In this document: positions 24,201 through 39,200 of the stretch, one piece after another
Position numbering within the stretch: the stretch's first letter is position 1
Layout: the number at the start of each line of letters is the position of its first letter
Source of the DNA: Mactra quadrangularis
Taxonomy: Eukaryota; Mollusca; Bivalvia; Venerida; Mactridae
NCBI GenBank assembly: GCA_025267735.1
Contig: CM046299.1
Coordinates: 11,368,232 to 11,432,231 of the forward strand
Length of the DNA stretch: 64,000 bases
Direction of reading: 5' to 3'
Made by a program: the position numbers and the translations under genes
The notes under the pieces: model-generated
Seen by the model: the letters and a program-made list of their open reading frames with translations, nothing else
What the model was told of the DNA's origin: nothing
The model's database searches: none

Positions 24201-27200
24201 TCACCATTACGCGCTAGGGCTATTTCAAGATGCTCTAATTTCATTACTAATTATCATACAGTTATGCAACTTGGCCAAGTTATTCCCTGGGTAAATGTCT
24301 TTCAGAAAAACCAAGTTGAGCCCCGATCCCCGTTACCATGTCCATGGGCACATCCCCCCTTCGGAACCCCCTGAGACATCAATTGATGGGGCGGCGCTCG
24401 AAAACGAGCTCATGTTTTTGGGACAACTATCCTTTAGTGAAATTCGCTTAATCCAGTTAAAAAACACCATTTTCAAGGGTGTGGCGGCCATTTTGAGGGG
24501 GGGTCTAGACACGTAAAAATGCGGGATTGAGCGGTTAAGGGTTAAACTCGTTAAATACGCACACATATACTTTAATAATGATAATTACCAACGAACATTG
24601 TTAAAAATCGGTTCCGTATACATTATCGTGTTCGAGTCATATAGACGGAGCACTATATATTTGGACATCATTTTTTATCATAAGTTATGGACTCTGGGGC
24701 CAGTGATATTTATTTCTTTCAATATGCAATTTACATATTACGTACACATGAATAGTCAATTTTTGTTAAAGTAACTCGTTTGCAGATTTCAGCTTAAAAT
24801 ATCAACTTTTCGTAAAGTCTTTAAATTGTATAGTAGCAATTTATAGAAGCAGTAAATTTGTGTTCTGATAAGGACAATTCAGTACAATCTATAGGCCAGT
24901 TTGCTTTTTAATATTAATAATTAGTAATTCAATTTTTGACACAATTACAAACACTTTCACGTAAAACTAAATATGAAATACCCTAAAACTGAGAACGGGC
25001 AGCTTCGATACTGATGGACTATACACAGACAAAATTAATGATAAAAACAGAGGTAAGACAAATATTTGTTTTACCTTCATAGTAAGATCTATGTCGTTCT
25101 CTTAACCTCTCGAAGTATATGGAATCATCTGGGTAGAAGAATCTTAGAGTGTTTTCATATGGACATGACATCACTGAAAATTTTAAGAAGCAGTAGTTAA
25201 TAGTTGGTGATAGTATTAGGAGGAAAAGTTCAAAACACGACATGGGGATCGAACACACCACGTGCACACAAAAAAGCTCCTTCGTTCCGTCGACAACTTC
25301 CTAATTTCTCATAATATATTATAAAGAACAATGAGCTCCTCTGTCAGTAAAGGTTAAACTTTGCCTACGAGTGGAAATAGAAGCATACTTTTCTTAAAAT
25401 ATTAGTTGCAATTATTACTTAAGTGTTCCAAATTGGAGGTCGATTCTTTGTTTTTAAGTCATTCTATTATGTTTTGATATGGTATGACGTCATTGCTTTT
25501 GGTCACTGACCTCACTGTATCATGGCTTGTTATGATATGCAGATATTTCTAATTTTTAGAAAGACATTATTGATATTCCATTTGATGCCATAAACAATAA
25601 GGATAATAAAAGAAATCACGCCAAAATGTGCAAACGTTTAGACAGCGCTAAGCATATCCCGCGCGTTTAGGGAAGCTCTTCACCATAGCATTTGTCAAAG
25701 AAATCGGTATTTTGGGGTAGTTAATTTATCATCAGCATAAAAGTTCAAATTTACTTTAAAAATACAGTAAAGTTCAAATTTTTGGAAACATACCATACTC
25801 TTCTAAAATGCTAGAGAATCATTTGAGATCAAAAATCGTCAAAAATCGCATGATTTTCAATTGACCAAGGTGGTCTTTATAGTAGAACTTCATCGTTTTT
25901 CAACTTTTCATTCACAAACACATACATGTTGTATTTTGATATAATAAAATGAGCTTACCTTCTGAAGGACTGTTATTTCTGTTCCAAATAGATCTAGGAT
26001 AGGCAGCGTTTTGATGGAATCTTGAGCCTGAAATTAGAGAGAAAAATATATTGATTGATAACAACATTGCATGTATTCCCTTTCTAAATAAGACCATGAT
26101 ATCATATCACAACAAGATACGTGTAATAAATAACAGAATATAACCGACTGCAATGATGCATAAGGAAGAGAGCCGAGGACATTCAAATGTACAGATATGA
26201 TAAGAAGAGTGGATTTTCCAAACGCTAACTTTGAACTATCGTTAAAAAACAATACACTGAAATTTATTGTTCACATTTTACATGATATTGTCCAATAGTT
26301 TGACGAATTTGTAAACGCACCAAAAGTGTATTAATCAACAAGTATCAACATCATATTGGTTTGCGAAGATCTTAATAGCCAAATGGTATTCATATAGGGA
26401 CTTTATTCTTTGGAACTTTAAATAATATCAGATCAAATCAAGTTTTCAACATTCTCGTTCCCAGAGTCTAGTAGGATTATCAATACTAGCTAGTATTGAG
26501 AATCCTACTAGACTCTGGGAACGAGAACGGTTTTCAAAGGCTATACAAATACAGTCTTGTTTCAGGTCAAGTTATAAGGTTATACACATATACACGTGCA
26601 ACATTGTCTAAAGTCAATTTTCACAAGCTGTACATGCTTAGTTATCGCCGCCCGGGTGGCGATAAGAATTTTCAAGATTTGAACATTTTTGTGTCGACAC
26701 CGTTGCCTAAAGCCAATCAAAACGATGCATTTGAGGTCACATGATGAAAAAATGGACGTCGAACAGTCAAAAAGGGGTGCGTAGATGGACTCGTCGACGC
26801 CATGTTTTGTCGGGTTACCTGTTTGTATTACCAGAAAATACCATCTTAAAAATAAAAACGAGTGCCAGTTAATAGAAAAAAAACAATATAAGGCCAAGAA
26901 AAATGCAAAACTAGTTGTAACATGTTTTATTCTTTTTTAAACTCGCATTTGTTGGGGAAAATGCATACTTATCTTCCCTACTTAAGAGCGAGTCTATTAA
27001 CATTCTATATATAGAAGGTAAGGATATCAGTCAGTAAGACCGTATGTGTAAAAATCGAGTCTATTAATAGCCTACATATCGATGAATATTCGATAAGCTG
27101 CCGGAATTAGGACAAAACATATCGAATATTTTGGTTTGCCAATAAATTAAATATAGTTCCTTAGTGACCAAATAGACAGGAATAATTAAAGTCTACCATA

Positions 27201-30200
27201 ATATTGCTGTTTTATGTGCGTAGTCTGAACATGTCTCGGACAGCGCCTGTTCATTCAATGGCTAAATTCCAGGTATTCTATAAATAGACATGCGACGGTC
27301 TAAAACGCTGACACATAGTGCTTGAATGTTTTACTAAAGGAGATGTCGTACACGGCTAAACGGCGATTTCAAGCATTTTTGGAAATGCTAATACTTGTCT
27401 ACTTACTGTTATCTACATTGAAATCCCTAGGTTCTTGTTTGATTGAGACTGAAGGCGGTGACAATGTTCCAAATGGTGACGTCATGTAACCATGGTTTCT
27501 AGAGAAGGTTTGATCAGTGTCATATGTTCTGTCATGGTTATCAGATTTTAAATGATGCGTGTATGGCACGGACATAAATCTAGAAAAGTTACTATGGATA
27601 TCTTGTGTAGTATTACTACATCCGGTCTCTGTTTCATATTGACGATTCATCCTAGAATGAAAATACGTGATATTATGTTCAAAGTATATTTAACGTCAAA
27701 TTAAAAAAAACAATGTCCGTAGACACGAAATTTCTGATGGACCTGGAAGCGTACTAGAGAGGGATGATTAATCTATAATGTGAGAACTTTGTTTCACAGC
27801 TAAGCTAAAATAAATTAGAATAGACTAAACTAACTTCTCTGACATAGGTTTTCACACGTCACTAATTCTTACATCGGAAAATTAAAAAAAAACACAACAT
27901 GTTTTAAATGTTAGATCTGAACGTTGACAATAATGCTGGCAAGACGTAACAAAAATAGTTTGAATTTATTCAGGAAACTCATATTAAACAGCAAAAATAT
28001 TGTTCTTGTTTTAAGACTTACATGGAACAAGTTACTCTTATTAAAGACAATAATGGCGACTGGTTCGTCTTTAAGTGTTTATGGTAGTAAAAATATATTT
28101 TAAATGAAACCAAGTGCCTGGTTGCCTTTTTCTAAGTTAATGTGATGAAATTGGTAACTCGGATGCATGTATCGATTTGAAATTATTTATTCTATGGTTT
28201 GACTTATTTATGCCTCAGTCCCATAAAATCGTGGCTTGTTGCGGACCCGTACGTGCAAACAGCCGTAGATCGTGGGAAGCCTTGCGTATTAAGGTGGCGG
28301 TACGCACATGGCACAAAAAACACACCCGTACAGAGCTGTTGGTGGAAGATATGCAAGTTTAATTCATACTCGGTCACGACTTTGTTCACGAATTGACTTT
28401 GAAACCAATACGTGTATCCTGGGCTCATCTCACGGACTCTGGCAAAAACGGATCAGTCCGTACGGGTACGCAAGAGTTCGTACGGGTCCTTGCGGAGTTT
28501 GATCGCACGGCGCCCGTACGGTGCCCTCACGGCTATTTTTATATTTATGGGACTGTTGCTTTAGAAAATCAAGAATGAGATACACCAACATCAATTAGTT
28601 CCACTTACCTTAGATCTTGTCCTTGGTACGTGTTTGACTGGCTTCTAGCACTACTATCATGTTGTTGCGCATGCGCTGGTGCTGGTATCCGGCCTGTTGA
28701 AGGAGAACAACAATCTCTCCCTGACGTAGAACTAGCCACTGATTCTCCTGACGGGGAACTAGAACCTTCGCTACCTTGACAACTGTTGCTAGGGTACGAT
28801 TGGTCTATATATGGATACTTTACTCCCATTGGTTTAACGTTCTCACGTGGTTTACAACAATTCTGTGATGACTTCTGCTCCAGTTTGACTTTCGAATACG
28901 GAGTGACTGAAAAATCCAAGCATTTGGTGACAAGAAGACAAGAACATTAAAATCTTATTATTTTTACATAATAAGGAAGCAATCAAACTTTTTCAATAAA
29001 AAACTACGTCAAAAGGTTTGTACACACTATCATTGACTATCGTTGACTTTCATACCTTAGATGTTCCATGCTTTGCCTACTCTGTTGGAAATTTTTATTT
29101 TCATGCTATTTAGCCACTGTAAAGTCTACTATTATGTTTCATAGTCACCTTTTTCTAATCAAACTGAGCGTAACCTATAGACGTTAGCGTAAATGGCATT
29201 ACTTAGCAATTACTATAAGATGGTCTTTTAAAGCGGCATTTTACTGTACATGTATAGTGCTTTTATCTTAATTTGTACTTTATTCAAAATTAAAATTTAA
29301 CTTTCTTCCACTTTATTATAGACTCGCGATTCTATAAACAAGTATTTTACTCAAATTTTGTCTCACCATTGGAATGGTTTGGATTACAAAAGATTGTACT
29401 TGAACTTATTCTGTTACGTAGTTTAACTGTATAACTAAACCAAGCCAGATTATAGGGAATACCAAATCAAGAACATGTTCCAGGACGAGACATTCGGTTA
29501 AATCCGAAAAGATTGCAAACAAGAAACGAACTGTCTAAAACTCTAAAAGAATCAAACAACAATCCAGATTAATTCATGGTTTCTCCAACATAGTGTGTTA
29601 CAATTAATTCTTTTGACTTTACCGCATGTTTTCATTTACATATAAATCTGGTGTTTATCCTTCTCGAAGATTATAGCAATCCTTGATACACAGAAAAAAG
29701 ACAGTTATAGCCGCACACCCTCAGACTTTCCTTGTTATTCTTGTGAATAATGCGTTGCTAGGTGACAAAGAAAACATGTTAATTTCATTCTGTCATTTTA
29801 AAGATAATTATGGCGTATTTTCTAAGAGAGGTATGGGAGCTGGTGACATATATGACGAATCACCATGTAACAAAATACGTTCTTTGATAATCATTTAGTT
29901 ATGATGATTCTAAATTGTTCAAGCTTCCACGTGATATTCCTATTCATCAAACGCTTATGACGTTTCGTGCATCAAATAAATGTGAAATCGTGTTTTATGA
30001 GCGTTCTCATCACATAGATTTAACACATGTGATTAACAGATTGTCCAGCGGATTGAATTTATCGTTTTTAGAAATAGAAAAAAATGTAAAAATCCATTAT
30101 AATTCTGTCTCTTGTATTAATGAGCTTGTTTCATCTAAACGTCATCGACTTCAGGTAGGATAACAATATTGAGATATTGGGATGTTTATTTTAGGTTAAA

Positions 30201-33200
30201 ACTGGTTAGAATTTGAAAGCTTATTGTAAAACAAAGTAAATATATTTTTGTAATTTCCTTTATTGTCAATGATTGTTGTTGCTACAGTAAAGTTCCACTT
30301 TTATGAACATCAACACTAGCGGTCGTCATTATAAAAGAAGATACTCATCGTCTTGTCGGCTATTATATTGTATTACATGTTTGACTAACCTAAATATAAA
30401 TCGAATTGAAGAATGAATTTATTTTCATCAATTTGTCAAATAGATATTTAGAATAATTTGGTTGATTTATTACTAAGTTGACAATTTTTACCTTATACTC
30501 CGACGTTTACAATTCAGTTCTAGAAAAAAAAATAATGACGCCATAGGCAAAAACATTTCTTTTTACTTTTTTCAAGAGTAAAATACATGTATAGGCATTA
30601 ACGTTTTGATTTTATAAAAATCGGTCATGGTCACATATTTCACTAAGCAAATGTTCAGATCTAACCTATTTTTTATTTTTAAAAAAATACGAAACTATGC
30701 AACGAATTAAAAAGATACGAAACTACGCAATCATGATGATTAAAGTACTAGCTTTTATACATCTCGTGGTCGTCTGGTAATTATGATAATTTGTGTTCCA
30801 CCTGTTCACCAATTTACTAAACCAGACGCCATTATACATTCATGGAACATTAGCTAACCAGCTTCTATATCGAAAACACTGAAGAAAAGTTTCCAGTATG
30901 ACCGGGTTCATTTATACATCACTCTGTAAAATTTACTGCTTAGAAAAAATACTTTAATTGAGTTTAATTCAAGTGATGCGCATTTTATGAGCCTCGCATA
31001 CTGTGTGTGGCATATCATATTGCCTGGTTGTTATGTAAAAGATAAATGCTGAAATATTCTAAAAAACAATTTTTAAGAGTTTCAAAAAATGATAAAATAT
31101 GGGAGTCTGATTATTCTATAATTAGGAAATTATATTTGTTCATGTGAGTGGCACACTGTACATTATACAACGGTTAATTTTGTTCATTGTTTAAATTATC
31201 GTAAAGATAATAAAAATCTTTATTGTTCCCCCCTGTCTTTCTCTCGCATGTTGGAAATGATAATTCTATATACGGCCTATTAACCATATCTTATGTATAG
31301 TTTTTACATTTATATTTTATATTTTGTAATAAGTGAAATAAAAACGCGAAAATTTCACACCATGTGGTAAAATTAGGCTTTGTTTCAATGCACGAATACT
31401 TTTTACCAAATTTGCAAGAAATCAGGCAGACAACTTCCGGTTTATGCGAACTGAAAAGGAAATAACTTTACATGAGGATATTTCAATATATATTCTTCAT
31501 CATTATTGAAAATAATTTATAAAAAAACTACATTTATCAACTTTAATATTTTCTTTAAAAGAAAATACATCGTTTTAGAGTTTTGTGTCATTTTTCTTTC
31601 AAATTATACGCACATATTATAAGTAATCTAAAAATGTCGCATTAATTATATTCAACTGATATTGTAATGATAGCATTGTTGAAGATTTAATTACGTCATA
31701 CGGTTAGATTATTAATAATATTATTTTATTTATTGGAGTTAACGCCGTATCAACACAATTTAGGTCATTTCACGGCGTCCAGCGCACCTAACCTAGCTTT
31801 CCTGGACCATTCTCTATAACCAGTACTCACCTACCCTTCCACAAGGCCGGAAACTTCTCCATATTATCTAATCAATGGAGGAAAATCGACATTATTGTCA
31901 AATTTTCATGGAAGGGTATAACCTCCCCGGGTGGGATTCGAACCCGCACCCCCTCGGGCACGAGTATCCAAATCCCGGCGCGCTACCAACTGCGCTATCG
32001 ACCCGGGTTTTAATAATATTAGAAATATACAATGTATAATATATAATATTTGTGAAAAGAAACATTTATACAGTGCGCTGAAAAAGTCTTTAGAAAAATC
32101 TTTACCCACGAAAAATATAAACAAATATTCTAATGTTCAAATATCAAAATCAGTGTTAATTAGATTTAAACTATGTTACGTGAAAAAAACTTATAGTATA
32201 ATAGTTCGCGGTATGCATAGTCGAATTTTTTCACAAATTTTCATTTGCCCAAGGTTCTTAATTTTCAATAGGTCAAATCATTCTATTACAGTTTTTTGTG
32301 AGTACACGTTCATGTATTTTATACTGGAAGTTGTCTTTAATCAAATTAGTTTTGCTGTTTTCATATTAAGGAAGTTGTTTAAAAATCATTCATTCGTTAT
32401 TATACATGTAATTAGTTACAGTAACACGTCTTTGTAAAACATGTTTTTTCTCTGTTTCCTAATTTCGAACAGTTTCTATCTTAGGTATTGTACTGCATTC
32501 ATTATTCTCTGCTACAGAAACAGCGTCTTACTTAAATGTACAAGCAGTGTTTTATAGCCTATAAAACCAACAAACAAGTCAATTCATATGATCTACTCGC
32601 GTTAGACGCACAAACTATTTACAGCCCTCGAACAATGGCGAATGTCAAATGAATTTTACACCATTCATTTCATGAAGATTTTTTAAACATGAGACAGTCG
32701 TTCATTCTCCGTAATGAATCTGATTTAACAATTATTTGCGTAATTGATTTTATTTGAAGAAACATAAAAAGACGATCAAGAAATATGACATTGCATGCAA
32801 TTAAAAGCAAAAATAGCGACATCAGAACGAATTGCGGCTTCACGCCTGATCACGTGATTCTCCAAAAACAATATGGCGACGATTAAGTTGTGTTAAACGT
32901 ATACATTAGCGGCGATAGACAGCGTTATGTCAAGTATCATTATTTCTGTGAACTTTATTTTATGAGGTAGTTAGTTAAGAACAAATGATAGGGCGCTGCC
33001 TGTCAATTTAGGGGAATGTGATTGAATTCAATCTGCGACAAATTGCCCGCACACAGTAAATTGTCAGAGGCACTCGTAAATGAGCGTGTCTTTAAGATGA
33101 ATAGCATTAGAGGTTCATTATTGGGACTTTAACTATCTCGAGAAATCGTCTAACCCCTGTTATAGGCATCAAATCAAACATGCTTTTAAAGTGAAATGAT

Positions 33201-36200
33201 TGCCGAAAACCGTCTCATTGTCGCAAACAGGCTCATCAGGAAAAGGTCTAAGGAAGTGAACATTACATTTAGTTTGACGTAAACGCATTTAGTCGGTGAA
33301 ATAGATTAGTTATTTTTGCTTTTAATGTGTAGACATCGTTTCTTATACTAATGCACAAAACATTTTTCACGACAATCTTCAAGTACTTGTTGTTTAAGTA
33401 CCCTACAAAGTATCAAAATTAAGGATTGCAAAACTTTATGCAGTATAAAATCTGTTCTCCACAGAGCGGTCCTCTACTGAACAAATCCTCTGTACAACAA
33501 CATATTTTGATACTTCCCTTCGGTATATTTCTATTTAATTTAACGTCTGCAGAGCAAGAACCTCTAAATAGCAACCCACTAGAGTCTCTCCCAGTGCGTA
33601 TTGTTCAAGAGAGGTTGAACTGTAAACCTAACAAGATAAATCTGCATTCAGAAAGTTGCATTTATCACTACATGATATTTATATTTCATAAATGATAATT
33701 GTATCGGTAATGCAATTTTACTGGCATAGATTACGTCTTTGAATTATAGTTTCTTCAACTTCCGGAAGAACCAAACAAAGACCATAAGATACATGTACTT
33801 AACATTTGAAGTAACAGTATTTGCTCGAGATTATGAGTTTCCTTGATTTTTCCTTTTGAAAATAAATGAAAACATAAAATATAAAAATTACCACAAAATG
33901 AAATCAGAATTATAAAATAGTTTCATATAGAATGGAACCTTTATTAAAACATTAACATTGTTGTTCAAAATATTTAAGTACATAAATATTTAGACTGAGA
34001 TCCATGTAAACCCATTGTCTCAAATTTTCGCGTAGAAATTCAATGTATTTATACGATGGGCAGTTGAAACATTGACCATCATTTTATCACTACTGGTCAT
34101 TTAACTGGTCACAACTCTCTGACCCTCATTGACAAGCTAATTATCAGTCTTCATTTCAAACATCTGTGTAGAAACATGGGCGTGGTCATAAAAGTTTAAT
34201 TGGATGTCCGTGTTAACATCACACGTGCAGTGATAATATGGTTGCCTTATAATTTATTTATAACCATATTTAGAGAAATACGAGAAATTCGTCCTTTGTG
34301 AAAATTACTCACGGTTCAATGGCCCCTAATGAAGTGTATAAAATCCCTTTTATTATAAAAATGTTATAGCCGTTGTGATAATTCGGAATGTCTTGACTGA
34401 GAGTCATTTATGTTTGATGATTGTTATTTTCTTTGTTTATAAATATGGTCGGACTATTACAATCCAACTGATGTATTTGATTTAATTGTAATTATTTTAT
34501 TTTATTAGAAATTCTATATTTGATATTTTATTGACATTGCAAGGATAGAAAGATTAGCAATAAATCAACACATTGTTATAATAGGTTTATTTATGCACTT
34601 GGTACAAAATAGAACTCTGTTTATGTAAACATTTTAGTACAACAAACTAATCCACATCAAAGGATGCTCAGGGTGACAATATAATATTTTATATAGTATC
34701 AATTCTATTTTTATGTTAATGCGTTCTACCATTTCAAGGGTTGTTGACTAATAAGGTGGTGGTTTGTCCGCCAAACTAATTTTGTTAAATAAAATATACA
34801 CCATTTATTTTCAATACTGCTAGACCTTAGGAATTGATTGGTTTATTTAAATTTACACAAACACGTAATGTTATTTCGCAGGAACTATACATTTATAGTT
34901 TGTTCTCATTGACCCGAGACACATCAATACATTACACGACCACAGAAACCATATAACATTTAACTAATTTAATGTATGCAAATATTTTTATCTCATGTCA
35001 ATTTTCGCGAGTAATATAAAATTGCTTATACATGTATTGTCAGAATATTTAATGAACAGAACAGAACAGATATATTATTTAATGACTTGAGCAATACTCA
35101 TCACCCAATAATGAGAGGTCATCTATTATCACCATACGTATTGTAAGTATTTTCTTATTCAGGTCAATTTAACACTGTCACTTAAGACCTCAATTTAGGA
35201 AAATGACAGAATGAAATGCAAATTTTAGGTCGAAATTAGAGCAAAAGTTGCATTTAGCTAGCTATTCGATATTTGAGGTATTAATGTTAAAATATTAAAA
35301 TTATATTCGTTCATCTTTTTTAACTGTTGGTGTGTGACTTGATGATCGGGGAAGTTAATGTCAAGGGTCGACTGAATAGTGATATTGATAGTAGGCTTAA
35401 AAACCCCTTGCTTAAGCTTTAGCCTTTAGCTTTAAAAACATTTTAAACATCTAATTAGTCGTATATTTTAACAGACATAAGTTGTGTGAATATTTTGGTA
35501 TGTTGATTGTTAATCTGATTTTATCCTGGTAAGTAAAACATCAACACATACAGGAACATTCTTCTTCAATGATTTAAGTTTATCATTGTTTCCTCACTAA
35601 GTATATTTGTAGACATTGTGTGTAATTTAAATTAACATAAGATGTGAACAACTTCCGGTTGAGGACAGGGCTAAATCTCGAACCTTATATCTATATCATT
35701 TGGAACACCTCGACCATTCGTGGAATGAATAATTATTATTCGTAGTGAATGGCCGAGGAGTTCCGAATGATATCTGTATACGTACGTTGATAATATATGA
35801 AAAAAGGGGTTATATTAAAACAACAATGAGATGAAAATATTGTTGAGTAGAATTACGGATACTTTCATAAAATGTTCAATTTTCTTATACATGTATATCA
35901 TATTTAAAAGCACAGGCGACCGTGCCGGTCGGGCACCCCCGGCCGCCCGTGTTTGTAAGTATGTATAAATTGCGAACACAGTGCACTAAGTCCTTTGACA
36001 AAATCCTGATTTTAGGGCAAACCGATTCACATTTACCTATGAAAAAAAGAAGAGAGAAAGACAAAAGGAAAAGGTCATCTGATAAAATGTCCAAAAATAT
36101 CATTTATTACTTAATCAACACATGATTCAAATTACATGTATGTTAAGCTTTATTTATTGTAAAATCACAAGTGGTAATCTATGGACGATCCGGATTTTTT

Positions 36201-39200
36201 CTCGAAATTACATTTGCCCAAGAACTCTCAGATGTTACTTTATGATAAACTTTAAAGGTGCCATACTTCTATTTTCACGTCTCTTTTGTTACATGTACGG
36301 TGGATTTAATAATAATTTACATATTTATACAGAAATAATTTCATCCCTCTATCATTTATCTAAAATTTCTGACTAACTTGTCAAGTAATATAAACATATA
36401 TACACACAAATGTTGCAATCTGTCCTATCTGGCGTTGTATAGAGTCCATATGGTATATTTATGACACAAAATTTCATACTAATGGACAACGGTCATCAAT
36501 TTATATTTATCATTGATATAAGTATCATGGAATTTTATACAAATATCTCAAACTTTCAAATTTCATACACCAAAAGTCTTGGATTCGATTGCGTTGCTAG
36601 AAAACGGAAAATTCTTTGCCATCAAAATTCGTTTTATCACCCTGGGTTGTGAGAATTGGACATAGGTAAATAAAATGTTTGATTTATCACGTACAAAGAG
36701 AAGAGACCTACACATCGTCGTCATTTATAAATCTACTCCTAGGGGTTAATCTCAGATTAAATGGCACACTTTCATCTATTAATGATGAATAAATTCGAGC
36801 ACATGTGGTGAGGCAATGTCCGTGGCTCCTTTAATTATCAATTTTTGAAAGAAAATAACGCGATATGGCATGCAAGCAAACTTTACCAAATCATTTTATA
36901 TTCATAATTACATTTTAATAATCAACTCGCACGTGTCCATGGTGCGGTTAAATTACGTCATCAAAATGGTCGCCCAAATTTCATGACTTTACAAATGACG
37001 AGATAGTTAGATGAGTCAAAACTGTTTTCACAATGGACGTGTGACAAAAATGTCACCATTGATAACAGGCTTTGGTCGTATCACATACTGTACAAAAAAC
37101 ACGATGTCATACGACAATATTTGTATTTTAAACTTTACCAAACATTTTTAAGTAATTTATGAAGACAGCGCACCTAGTTCCACGTGAATCATATTTATAA
37201 CTTGTTGAGTTTAGCTTGCACATGATTATTCATATTTGTAAATTGTAAATGTAGTGTTTTGAGTAGGAACCATGCCAGTCGTCTTGCACATAAGCTAATT
37301 GGTGGTAGCATACAGCCTCTTTTTAAGAGTCCGGTCAACATTTTATTTTCAATCGGATTGGCAACTTAATTGTAGAAATTAGAAACAAAGGTAACTAAAC
37401 GTTCTGAAATCATTACAAAACATTACGAACAAGCTAGATTTTTTATAAAATCACCAACTTTAACAATTGTAGGTTAATATACACCAAAATTGTTATTATA
37501 AGAACACTGATTTACTCTTGCCAAATGTTTCTTTACAATTGTGATAGTTTTTGAAAAGTTGACATTAAATTAAATTCTCTAAACAAGCATCTTTAATTTG
37601 AAATCTGTGAACGAGCATCTTCCAGTAAGTAAAATATGTGAAACAGCATCTTCATTTTTTTAATCTGTGCACGACGGACACAAGGTATTTAGTGACTCGG
37701 TGGAGTTCAAACCCGGGACCTCGCGAGCCCTAATCGCGCGTTCTATCTCTGGGCTACTGTTCCTACACAGTGAGCTCACGTAAGTGCGAACATTCATGTT
37801 ATCACACTGATAAGTACGATAAAGACTTTTAAGTGATACATGTGGATTAAATAGATACAAACATTTAAGAGCTCACTGGAGATGTTCCACACTTATATAT
37901 AAACCTGTTTATCAAACCACTAATAGCGGAAACAAGTCGTAAGTGGAAACAAGTCGTAAGTGTTGTTTTATCATTTATTTGGAATCCCTCTATTTAGATA
38001 ATGTGCAAATAAAAAACCAAAACGTACGGAAATAGCAAAATAAACTAAAACTTGTTTTGTTTTTCTGTAAATGGTGTTTTCCTCATCGTTTTGAATATGT
38101 CAGTATACACAGGATTTAAGTGTTAAGTTCAACATATTTAGATTCTAATTCTTTAACAAAATTCTAACAAGCTCCGTGTTGATTCAATAAGCTTACAAAC
38201 TAACTGTAAATCATGTCACGAGCCAACTCCACGAGGTTGCTATGCGACGAGACAACCAGTAGGCGACATGCAGACAAAATGATGAGTTTTCCATAGCATG
38301 TATTATTTGAATTAGCTCAATGAATACAATCATTAAGTGAAAACCCAAGTAGGACCAAATCCTCCTGTAATCCAAGTTTGTGTTAACATTCACTGGTGTG
38401 TGTATACAATATTATTACCATATTAACAACTGCACTAAGTACAAGCTAATATTTTGCGCCACTTTTCTTGTAACTTCACAAATTTAGACGTGTTTCTGAT
38501 CAACATTCGGATATGTTTGGTCTTTAAATTGTGTTGTGGTTGAGTAAATTTATAGAATGGATTTAAAACGAATAAGCACCGGAAAGTTGTGTTTTTACTA
38601 GACACCAACAATGGGGTCATATCTTGCTGCAACAAGTGGCTTCAATTTAGTTGAACAGAACAAACTTTTATATTATAAATGTGTTAAGCTAAAGTTTTAT
38701 GTCTGTGGCGTTCTAGTATAACTAATTAAAACTGAAATTCAAAATTATTTGGCTTTTGGGGTAATAATGTGCACCTTTTTATAAGATTTTGTTCCACCTG
38801 TTGAAATAAGTATTTGTTCAATGATTATGATAATTCCAACATTGTAAAGATGGACCAACTTGTCGGAATAAATCTTTCTCCAATTTTCTGATTGATCTAT
38901 TCTGTTTCTTGAAGTTTTTGTATTCATAGATACTACATTATTGGACGGTGCCCTTTCATGGTATCGGACAGAGTTAAAATTCAGTAGGTCCTAGTTTCAG
39001 CACTTTGCATTGGTTCTAATGTACAAAACCGAGTAACCTCGATTATACTTTTCTGCAAAATACCATGCGGATTACTCGGACGATATCATTAGTATATTCT
39101 GCTATAGCTTTACGGACATAATATATTTAAGTGCTGAAATACTGAAGCTGGGGGGGGGGGGGTAGTAAGTTATGAAAGAATTATGTTTTCTGTAAATTTG

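Larger units (their letters stand above)
16423..25958 (-). other. ETS gene intron (9.5 kb)
   Basis: Holds a 1.7-kb hAT-like element, a tRNA-like SINE piece, a degenerate CGTCGCAAC-motif block and a piggyBac-like MITE, listed separately. Stretches 18675-20640, 21190-24155 and 24546-25958 show only AT-rich sequence and fragments of dispersed repeats, for example AGGTCCCA/CTTAATTTGAGA at about 23280, which recurs near 63525. Confidence 0.85.

Noticed and set aside
28917..28919. ATG at the start of the frame over the 298-bp ETS exon
   Set aside because: It lies upstream of the acceptor (tttttcag at 28907), and upstream exons with the acidic motif join in phase, so it is intronic.
31931..32437. 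168-codon plus-strand frame
   Set aside because: It begins inside a SINE in antisense direction and continues into AT-rich intron; no recognisable domain.
20640..37765. Possible true tRNA genes at 20640-20745 and 37670-37765
   Set aside because: B boxes are good but no complete cloverleaf can be drawn; SINE-derived pieces are more likely.
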